NCBI RefSeq assembly: GCF_000316115.1 | Contig: NZ_JH993797.1 | Coordinates: 6,049,961-6,113,960 of the forward strand | Origin: Leptolyngbya sp. PCC 7375 | GTDB lineage: Bacteria; Cyanobacteriota; Cyanobacteriia; Phormidesmidales; Phormidesmidaceae | Length of the DNA: 64,000 nt | Direction: 5' to 3' | Part shown: positions 1-6,616 of the stretch, piece by piece | Layout of the letters: each line of letters starts with the position of its first letter | Numbering within the stretch: the first letter of the stretch is position 1 | Notes under the pieces: model-generated | What the model was told of the DNA's origin: nothing | The model's database searches: none | What the model saw: only the letters and a program-made list of their open reading frames with translations | Made by a program: the position numbers and the translations under genes

Positions 1-616
1 CCTTGTACCGAGCACTGGTGGCATGGTTGTACCATCCGTGCAGATAATCTCGCTTTTCTAGCGGACGTCCCATGCCTTGTACTGAAAAGTTATAGCGTCT
101 ACCGCCTTCAACAACCCAGTTCAAATCATAAAAATCAAGCTGCCAAACAGTGATATCTCGACCAAAATTATGGTAATTCGAGCCTGCAGCATTGGGATAG
201 GTAACTCGGCTCAGCTCAATATTGGAATTATTGATCACACTTGAACCTTTGGTTAGCTCTCCCAAAGCTAGTACTGACAAAGGTTCAGCAGCTGGCAAGC
301 CACCCAGCAATCTCACCTCACTAAACCAGTCACCCACTTCACCGGGTTCAGCCGGGAGATCGTCTTCTCGATAGCCCAGCACTACCCATGTGCGAATATG
401 ATCAATACGATAACGCTCTCCGGGTTCACCCATGGAAAAGTCGTCACCATAAAAATTTTGATTATCAAAGCCTGCGGACCAACGGACATTACTACGCCCT
501 TCTCCAGCCTCATTGTTGATGTGCTTGAAGGGTAATCCTCGATCAAACAATAGCTCTGCACGGGCGGGTTGAGCTATCGATAGGGCAAGTAACACTATCA
601 CACTCGCAAGCTTCAT
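1..616 (-). CDS. Secreted protein of unknown function (3' end outside window)
   Basis: The minus-strand frame is open from the ATG at 614-616 to the window edge, giving 205 visible codons without a stop. The first about 20 residues are a short hydrophobic stretch ending in Pro-Ala-Arg-Ala, a good signal peptide with an A-x-A-type cleavage site. The mature part is polar and rich in Trp, Tyr and Gly (for example GERYRIDHIRTWVVLGY) and suggests an extracellular beta-rich domain. I recognise no family. A C-terminal sorting signal cannot be judged because the C terminus is missing. The gene lies 71 bp downstream of the ABC permease stop on the same strand, so it could be in the same transcript. 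Confidence 0.7.
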   Translation of the reverse strand, partial: MKLASVIVLLALSIAQPARAELLFDRGLPFKHINNEAGEGRSNVRWSAGFDNQNFYGDDFSMGEPGERYRIDHIRTWVVLGYREDDLPAEPGEVGDWFSEVRLLGGLPAAEPLSVLALGELTKGSSVINNSNIELSRVTYPNAAGSNYHNFGRDITVWQLDFYDLNWVVEGGRRYNFSVQGMGRPLEKRDYLHGWYNHATSARYK

Positions 617-687
617 AACTCTAGCTCTATTGAGAATCTACCCCAATAATGGCACATCTTCTTTGAGCTAGCGCTATCAGCGGCCTT

Positions 688-1461
688 TTAATATCCGCCC
701 AAAATTCCCTTGCGTTTTGCCTGGCGCTCAGCCCAGCCAAACACTAGTAAACCGAGACCAAAATAAGCCGCACCATTAATTAGGGCAATACCAAGCAAAG
801 ATATATCCAATCCTTCTCCACGAGCCATCAGATCGCGCAGTAACCCTGTGCTTGGCAACATCGGCAAGAAATTTGCAACTATCCGAGCACGACCGCTCCA
901 TTCTTCAGTGGGGGCTGCCAGGAGGAACAATAAAGCAAACTGAAAGATTGGCAAAATCTGTTGCACACGCTTAAAAACCAATGCGCAGGACCCCATAACA
1001 AAAGCAAGACCGTAGGCTGCCATTAACAGTGTGAGCAATGGAAAAACTAACCCTAACGGAAACGATAGTTGGCTGCCGGTAATACTCATCAGGATAAACA
1101 GGATGAGGACAATGATGGTCATTCGTAGGGCTAGACTTGCGATCGCTCTTGCAAAAAAGATTGTCGGGGCCGCAAAGGGTGACAGAAAAATCTGCTCTAG
1201 AGTCCCGGTCTGAGCCTCAGCCTGAATATTAAACGCAATGTCATTGACGATATATAGCGCCAGCGTCCACAGCACATAGCCCACCACGACAGAATCTAGA
1301 CGATCACCAAAGTTGATCGCCGGACCAGCCATATATTGTGCACTGACAAATAGACCGTAAAAAACGGTAGTGATAATAACAATGCCGCCAATGATCTCAC
1401 TGGGGTAACGAATAAATTGAATCCACGTTCTTTTCAGCTCGCCGATGAGTAGGTTAAACAT
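688..1461 (-). CDS. ABC-2 type transporter permease
   Basis: A 257-residue integral membrane protein with about six hydrophobic segments (roughly residues 22-42, 58-75, 105-128, 135-160, 167-182 and 220-245) and a short basic C terminus. This is the layout of ABC-2 permeases of multidrug or antibiotic exporters, which need a separate ATPase. The likely ATPase is the gene at 18778-19779 on the same strand, now 17 kb upstream. The start ATG at 1459-1461 lies inside a 61-bp sequence that recurs at 17501-17561, where only the first 15 codons are present. This is evidence that foreign DNA entered at the 5' end of this gene and that the present upstream region is not the original one. The substrate is unknown. 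Confidence 0.85.
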   Translation of the reverse strand: MFNLLIGELKRTWIQFIRYPSEIIGGIVIITTVFYGLFVSAQYMAGPAINFGDRLDSVVVGYVLWTLALYIVNDIAFNIQAEAQTGTLEQIFLSPFAAPTIFFARAIASLALRMTIIVLILFILMSITGSQLSFPLGLVFPLLTLLMAAYGLAFVMGSCALVFKRVQQILPIFQFALLFLLAAPTEEWSGRARIVANFLPMLPSTGLLRDLMARGEGLDISLLGIALINGAAYFGLGLLVFGWAERQAKRKGILGGY

Positions 1462-1478
1462 GCAGAATCTATATGGGA
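1418..1478. repeat. Direct repeat, left copy (island boundary, att-like)
   Basis: Positions 1418-1464 match 17501-17547 perfectly (47 bp). After one mismatch the next 13 bases also match, giving 60/61. The repeat spans the start codon and first 15 codons of the permease on the minus strand. Weaker similarity continues for about 30 bp upstream of the start codon. Because permease coding continues beyond this copy, it is the junction that kept the gene. Confidence 0.85.
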
Positions 1479-1703
1479 TAGGCGTTTCTATATGATGACG
1501 GATAATGGAGTTTAGCCCAAGGACTGAGTTGAATCGTCAGTTTGGGAACTGGTAATTAACAAAGGTACCCCTTAGATCGCGCCTGTATTGAATTGCTTAC
1601 CATCCATCAACTGGCTACCTATCCCCAGCCATACCCACAACAATACCCAAAGCTAGCTATCCTAGGAATACGGTCATACCCCATCGTGCAAGGATGACAG
1701 CCC

Positions 1704-2471
1704 ATGCCTTCTCCTTTTCCAGGAATGGACCCCTACTTAGAAAATCCTGAAATTTGGCCAGAAGTGCATAGTCGCCTAATTGTAGCTATTGCAGACAGCC
1801 TTGCACCTAGCCTGCATCCTAAGTACTACGCTGCCATTGAAAAGCGCACCTACTTGGACACTCCAGAAGACAGCATTCTGGTTGGAATACCTGACGTTTC
1901 TGTTAGCACTCATCCGCCAGAACTCAAGACAGCAAACAGAACTGCTACCACACTCCCCCAAGCAGAAATCGTTACTTTGCCACTGCCTGAAGAAGTTACT
2001 GAACGCTACTTGGAAATTCGCGATACCCAAACCTCAACTGTCATCACAGCGATTGAGATTTTATCGCCCAAGAACAAACGGTCTGGTGAAGGTAGGACAG
2101 CCTACCTACGGAAACGCCAGCAGGTTTTGAGTACCCAAACCCATCTGGTAGAAATTGATCTGCTGCGAGGGCAAGCCCCTATGCCTCTGGGTACTCAAAC
2201 TAAAACGGACTATCGCATCCTGGTCAGTCGTAGCAGCACTCGCCCCAAGGCAGAGCTATATAGTTTTGACTTGCAGACGCCAATACCAACGTTTTGCTTA
2301 CCGCTTAAGACAGGTGAGCTAGAACCCGAAATTAATCTCAAAACTATTCTCGACGATATCCACGATCGGGCTGGATACAGCTTCCGGATTAATTATCAAC
2401 AACCACCCAAACCGGCTTTAGGTAAAGAAAATCAACAGTGGGCTACGACTTTACTTAAGAATGAGGAATGA
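1704..2471 (+). CDS. DUF4058 family protein
   Basis: A 255-residue soluble protein beginning MPSPFPGMDPYLE, the hallmark start of the DUF4058 family, which is abundant and multi-copy in cyanobacteria. It has a Pro/Thr-rich linker near residues 70-95 and the conserved segment VITAIEILSPKNK near residue 115, where the EILSP motif resembles the acidic core of Uma2-type PD-(D/E)XK folds. The function is unknown. The start is supported by GGATGACAGCCC immediately upstream. It is the first gene inside the putative island, separated from hsdR by 158 bp. Confidence 0.85.
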   Translation: MPSPFPGMDPYLENPEIWPEVHSRLIVAIADSLAPSLHPKYYAAIEKRTYLDTPEDSILVGIPDVSVSTHPPELKTANRTATTLPQAEIVTLPLPEEVTERYLEIRDTQTSTVITAIEILSPKNKRSGEGRTAYLRKRQQVLSTQTHLVEIDLLRGQAPMPLGTQTKTDYRILVSRSSTRPKAELYSFDLQTPIPTFCLPLKTGELEPEINLKTILDDIHDRAGYSFRINYQQPPKPALGKENQQWATTLLKNEE

Positions 2472-2533
2472 AATAAGTCAGGGCGTTCATGTGAACATTT
2501 TGGCAGATTTTGGATTAACCCTTCGGAAGAATA

Positions 2534-2553
2534 TCAACTTTAGTTGAATTTTT
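2534..2553 (+). terminator. Possible weak terminator after the DUF4058 gene
   Basis: A five-base stem TCAAC/GTTGA with a four-base loop is followed by ATTTTTTG. It lies 62 bp after the stop codon. The stem is short, so the call is tentative. Confidence 0.3.
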
Positions 2554-2629
2554 TGCAGAGCATCACAGTTAGAGTCTGACTGTGGGAATAGTCTCTACTT
2601 GAGCGTACGCAAAGCCTGGGTAAGCAACC

Positions 2630-2711
2630 ATGCAACCAGAGGAAAAGGCCCGACAAACAATTGACGCTCTGCTGATAGCAGCAGGATGGCAAGTTCAGGA
2701 CTATACCCGTC
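2630..2711 (+). pseudogene. hsdR: hsdR 5' fragment, cut by IS insertion
   Basis: This stretch encodes the first 27 residues of a type I restriction R subunit (MQPEEKARQTIDALLIAAGW, then QVQDYTR). The frame is cut at 2711 by the left end of an IS4-family element. Joining position 2711 directly to 6600 restores the frame as ...DYTR-LNLGAGVG..., giving one open frame of 914 aa ending at 9262. The same nine bases lie on both sides of the insertion (2703-2711 and 6591-6599), so the interruption is a transposition and not an assembly artefact. Confidence 0.85.
2703..2711. repeat. Target-site duplication, left copy
   Basis: ATACCCGTC directly abuts the left IS end. The same nine bases follow the right end at 6591-6599. 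Confidence 0.9.
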
Positions 2712-2731
2712 CTTAAAGGGTGACAGCGTAG

Positions 2732-3089
2732 CTATAAAGCGTGTTCCATAAGGGACAGAGCGAGAAAACCACGTTGAAAATAGAGTCGTTTATTCGGTTT
2801 GAGCGCAATCAATTTCAAGGCCGAATCCGCCCATATATCCATGGCATATATCCACCGTTGCCCATACAAACCCAAGCTAAAATCACTGTGATAGGGAGCC
2901 TTGCCTGAGTGCTTTTTGATACATCCAGCGTAATCGTCTATCCGTAATGCTTGCATGCGTTGTCCGTGCATTGTAGCCAAACTATAGGCGAGCACAATGA
3001 CCACCACCAAGGCTAAAAAGCGACGGTCGTTCACCTTGGTATCCTCCAGGTGATAGCCCCCGGTTTTACAATCTTTAAAAAATTGTTCA
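2732..3089 (-). pseudogene. IS4-family transposase, C-terminal fragment
   Basis: The minus-strand frame begins at the junction with the inner element, reads EQFFKDCKTGGYHLEDTK and continues to a stop at 2732. The E and the K seven residues later complete the IS4 signature Y-x2-R-x3-E-x6-K, whose Tyr and Arg lie on the other fragment at about 5650-5670. The E is the third acidic residue of the DDE active site. The break therefore falls exactly at the catalytic motif. Confidence 0.8.
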
Positions 3090-3196
3090 ATGCGCCAGCC
3101 ATAATACCCCTATAAAGACGAAGCCTTCTCAATACCCTACCGTTAGATTGAGGGGGTTACTCCGCTTGGTTGAACTCGTCGCCAAAATAAAGGCAA

Positions 3197-3400
3197 GTGA
3201 GCCATTGCACGAAAAGGAAGAATATCCATGTCAGAGCGAAACGAGTCCCCCCGTCTGCCTGTCCTCCGAGGAAGGAGCTGTGGCAACGGTTGCCGCAACT
3301 GAAGCGGCAGAGACTGATCAATGTCTTGAGCCAACTGCTGGAGAATCATCTGAGTGCCCAGTCAGGACAGGAGGTGACGAATGAGTCTCCCAACGAATAG
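3197..3400 (+). CDS. Small accessory protein of the serine-recombinase element
   Basis: A 67-aa frame overlapping the recombinase start by 20 bp. Its second half (KELWQRLPQLKRQRLINVLS) is a probable helical motif of the kind found in small proteins encoded just upstream of this recombinase type. The N-terminal third looks poor. An ATG in another frame at 3228 starts MSERNESPRLPVLRG, so the true gene may start there with a one-base frameshift. An overlapping frame at 3148-3384 is less convincing. The role is unknown; help in recombination directionality is a guess. Confidence 0.45.
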   Translation: MSHCTKRKNIHVRAKRVPPSACPPRKELWQRLPQLKRQRLINVLSQLLENHLSAQSGQEVTNESPNE

Positions 3401-5522
3401 CAGCCACTGGCCTTCAGAAAAAATACAAGCCCATCATCTGGACCGGTTAGCGGTGGTCTATGTTCGTCAGTCAACCTTGCAGCAGGTGAGCGACCATCAA
3501 GAATCGACCCGACTCCAGTATGGATTAGTGGGGCGAGCCGAAGCCCTAGGCTGGAGAGCCGAGCGTGTGCTGACCATTGATGATGATTTAGGAAAGTCAG
3601 GCAGTAGCGCTGAAGGACGTTTAGGCTTTCAACGTCTTGTCAGTGAAGTGGGTCTCAATCATGTGGGGTTAATATTAGGAGTAGAGATGTCCCGGTTGGC
3701 CCGTTCATCGAAAGATTGGCATCAACTGTTGGAAATCTGTGCCCTATTCGGCACACTGATAGCCGACCTGGACGGCATCTATAATCCGAGTGATTACAAC
3801 GACAGGCTCTTGCTTGGGTTGAAAGGATCGTTCTCGGAGATAGAGCTCCACATCCTCAAACAGCGAATGATTCAGGGAAAGCGTAACAAAGCTGAACGAG
3901 GGGAATTGGGCTTCAATGTGCCCATCGGCTATGTGCGTCGTCCCTCTGGGGAAATACACTTTGACCCAGACGAACAAGTACAACAGGTGGTGCAGCTGAT
4001 CTTCAGAAAATTTGAGGAATTGGGGACCCTCAATGCCGTACTCCAGTACCTAGTGACCCATCATATTCAGATTGGGGTACGGGTATTATCGGGACCGACA
4101 AAAGGCGATTTAGAATGGCATCGGCCCAATCGAGCGACATTGCAAAATCTCCTGAGACATCCAACCTATGCTGGGGCCTATGCCTATGGACGCAGACAAG
4201 TAGACCCTCGAAAAAAGAAAGCGGGACGACCTCATACCGGCAGAGTGGTTAAGCCTTGCGAGGAATGGCTGGTCTTGATCAAAGATCACCATCCGGCGTA
4301 CATTAGCTGGGAAAAATACCAGCAGAATATTGCTCAACTCAAGTCCAATCAGAACCGCAGTAATGAACAAGGACATCCCCGTCAAGGGGTTGGGTTACTG
4401 TGTGGGTTGTTAGTGTGTGGTCGATGTGGGGGTCGCATGGCGGTTCAGTATTCCCATGGACAAGATCATCATCGCTATATCTGCGCCCGAGAGAAAGTCG
4501 ATTATGGGGGTGAGATTTGCCAACACTTGTCGGGTGCTTGTTTAGATGAGTATGTTGTTGACCAAGTTTTACAGGCCCTGGAACCCGCCGCATTAGAGTT
4601 GTCACTGGCCGCTGCAAGACATCTTGAAGAAGACCGATTAGAACTCGACAAGGTGTGGCACCAACGACTTGAGAGAGCCCAATTTGAGACTGATAGAGCC
4701 AGACGACATTACCAGTTAGTAGAGCCAGAGAACCGTTTGGTCGCCAGACAATTAGCCCAAGAATGGGAAGCTAAATTGCAAGCTCAACAACAACTCCAAG
4801 AAGACTATGAACGTTTTTGTTGCGAGAAGCCCAAACAACTATCACCCGACCAACAACAACAGATTCGAAGACTTGCTCAAGACCTGCCTGCCTTATGGTC
4901 TGTGCCAACAACAACTCAGGCTCAACGCAAAGAAATCATCCGGCAGGTGATTGATAAAATCATTGTCACTGTTGAAGGCACAAGTGAACAGGTTCAGGTT
5001 ATGATTGAGTGGTCGGGAGGATTCTCCTGTCAAGCTCAAATTATTCGTCCGGTGGCAAAATGGACACAACTGAGTTACTACCCTCAGTTATGTGAGCGGC
5101 TAGAGCAACTGGTCGAGGCCAATTTAACAACCGATGAAATAGTTGACTGCTTGCATCAAGAAGGGTTTCGTCCACCCAAACGACGTCAAACCTTCACTCG
5201 AGAAATCGTCCAAACCTTGATACGCCATCTCGGACTCCGGCCTCGTCCATTGCCTAAAGCCAGAGAGCCCCTTTCTGAGCATGAGTGGTGGCTCCCTGAG
5301 TTAGCGGTCACGCTGGGGATGCCCACCGTGACCCTATACAACTGGGTGCGACGTGGTTGGGTCAAAGCCCGGCAGCAACCCACGTCCCCAAAACACTGGA
5401 TCATTTGGGCCGATGAGATTGAACTGGAACGATTAAGAACCCATCGGCAACGGCCTGTCGGTGACATTCTACGGCAACGTTGGAAAGGCAAAGTGCCCAC
5501 GATTGCAATCCCACCTGAGTAA
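3381..5522 (+). CDS. Large serine recombinase (site-specific)
   Basis: A 713-residue serine recombinase. The N-terminal resolvase domain has the catalytic serine in YVRQS (S31) and conserved arginines in EMSRLARSSKDW (about residues 100-110). The middle Recombinase domain (about residues 165-310) is followed by a zinc ribbon (LLCGLLVCGRCGGRM, and YICAREKVDYGGEIC about 25 residues on), a coiled coil around residues 420-490 and a MerR-like or resolvase-type helical C terminus. Length and domains are complete and no frameshift is visible. It lies inside an IS4 transposase and presumably moved itself there. Nothing suggests that it mobilised the whole island. Confidence 0.9.
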   Translation: MSLPTNSSHWPSEKIQAHHLDRLAVVYVRQSTLQQVSDHQESTRLQYGLVGRAEALGWRAERVLTIDDDLGKSGSSAEGRLGFQRLVSEVGLNHVGLILGVEMSRLARSSKDWHQLLEICALFGTLIADLDGIYNPSDYNDRLLLGLKGSFSEIELHILKQRMIQGKRNKAERGELGFNVPIGYVRRPSGEIHFDPDEQVQQVVQLIFRKFEELGTLNAVLQYLVTHHIQIGVRVLSGPTKGDLEWHRPNRATLQNLLRHPTYAGAYAYGRRQVDPRKKKAGRPHTGRVVKPCEEWLVLIKDHHPAYISWEKYQQNIAQLKSNQNRSNEQGHPRQGVGLLCGLLVCGRCGGRMAVQYSHGQDHHRYICAREKVDYGGEICQHLSGACLDEYVVDQVLQALEPAALELSLAAARHLEEDRLELDKVWHQRLERAQFETDRARRHYQLVEPENRLVARQLAQEWEAKLQAQQQLQEDYERFCCEKPKQLSPDQQQQIRRLAQDLPALWSVPTTTQAQRKEIIRQVIDKIIVTVEGTSEQVQVMIEWSGGFSCQAQIIRPVAKWTQLSYYPQLCERLEQLVEANLTTDEIVDCLHQEGFRPPKRRQTFTREIVQTLIRHLGLRPRPLPKAREPLSEHEWWLPELAVTLGMPTVTLYNWVRRGWVKARQQPTSPKHWIIWADEIELERLRTHRQRPVGDILRQRWKGKVPTIAIPPE

Positions 5523-5645
5523 CCCTCCTCACACCGTCACTGTTAACTCTTCACCGGAGAATACAAATGGAAAACCATCAGCCTATGACTAAGCAACCTC
5601 GGCATAAAGAGGGAGATGACTATGGGGGTATTGAGGCTGGCGTAT

Positions 5646-6489
5646 CTCTATCCCCCAGCGACAACGATAAATCTTTAAGGTTTGTTTGAGGGTGGGGAGA
5701 TTTGTCAGGATATACCAGGGGTCTTTCGGTCCTTTCTTGCGGTACTTACGTTTCCAATAAACCGCCAGATTAAAGGGACCTAATCCGTCTCCTTTATTCC
5801 CTCTAATGCCGACATAAAATTGAGACATGCCCGGCTTGAATCCTTGGTCTTTGAGGACTTGGTACTCGTCACCAGGGTGTGGTTGGAAGTGGAAGTCTTT
5901 TTTCTGACGCAAGGCAAAGTATACCCCTTGTTGGTCGAGCCATTCAGCCAATTTCGGACTATGAAATTCTCGGTCTCCTATCACCAACGTTGGATAGTGT
6001 TTCAATAATTTCAGAGCGATTTTTAAGACTCGTTTTTGGGTCCTCAGATTACTGTTGCCGACATGATCTAATAGCTCCCAATATAGGGGTAATGCATGGG
6101 TGCCCCATACCAGGGTCACCATAAACAGATTACGCTCTTTCCATTGCGTTCGGTCTATCGCAATCAACCAATATCCATACTTCTGATGAGCTTTTTTTTA
6201 ACCGACGACGCTGATCTCGATTGAGACAATGACCGGTTTGAGCTTGGCGAATCCAATATTTGATCAACGGAAACCACAACACTTTAAGGCTCAGACGAGG
6301 GAGGACTAAAAACCGTTGTAGGTTCCGTTTACGACTCGCATATTTGATCGGTTGAGGAAATAGACTGGCTAACGTTCCGAGCGTGACTTGACGATGAGCT
6401 TGTATCAAAAGTAACACCAGCTCTAGCGTTAGATACTGCGACTCGCTCAGATGCTTACGGCAGATGGTTTGGTATACTGAAGGCAACAT
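5646..6489 (-). pseudogene. IS4-family transposase, N-terminal part with frameshift
   Basis: The minus-strand start at 6489 gives MLPSVYQTICRKHLSESQYL and about 100 family-like residues. The frame then shifts at a run of eight A on the coding strand (6192-6199), after which the next frame continues AHQKYGYWLIAIDRTQWKE and the DDE core. Seven A would restore one frame, so a single-base insertion is the simplest cause; transcriptional slippage at A8 could still make some full product. The fragment stops at IYRCRWGIE, where the serine-recombinase element begins. Confidence 0.8.
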
Positions 6490-6590
6490 TTTATTTTTTG
6501 TGGGGGATGCATAGTCCCCTATTTTTTTGCCTTCCTATTTTCCCAAATCATTGCCAAATATAGACTTTAAGTTCCTTGTCACCCTTTAAG

Positions 6591-6599
6591 ATACCCGTC
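6591..6599. repeat. Target-site duplication, right copy
   Basis: ATACCCGTC directly follows the right IS end (6590), identical to 2703-2711. Confidence 0.9.
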
Positions 6600-6616
6600 T
6601 GAATCTGGGGGCGGGT

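Larger units (their letters stand above)
3090..5645. mobile_element. Serine-recombinase element inserted in the IS4 transposase
   Basis: A segment of about 2.56 kb carrying a small ORF and a large serine recombinase splits the IS4 transposase at its YREK motif. The two ends are imperfect inverted repeats: 3090-3114 and the complement of 5621-5645 agree at 21 of 25 positions, sharing CGCCAGCC and AATACCCC. I see no obvious target duplication, in keeping with serine-recombinase chemistry. The exact edges are inferred from where homology to the IS4 transposase stops. Confidence 0.65.
2712..6590. mobile_element. IS4-family insertion sequence, split by a second element
   Basis: The outer boundaries are a 14-bp perfect terminal inverted repeat, CTTAAAGGGTGACA at 2712-2725 and its complement at 6577-6590, flanked by a 9-bp target duplication. 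The transposase is on the minus strand. Its N-terminal part is 5646-6489 and its C-terminal part 2732-3089, and both show IS4-family sequence, including the YREK signature region at the break. Without the inner insertion (3090-5645) the IS would be about 1.3 kb, a normal IS4 size. The element cannot transpose on its own: its transposase carries a frameshift and an insertion. Confidence 0.88.

Noticed and set aside
3148..3384. 78-aa frame before the serine recombinase
   Set aside because: Composition is unlike a protein and it overlaps the better candidate at 3197-3400.
3381..5522. Serine recombinase as the integrase of the whole 16-kb island
   Set aside because: It lies inside an IS4 transposase with its own inverted-repeat ends, so it belongs to the inner element and arrived later than the island.
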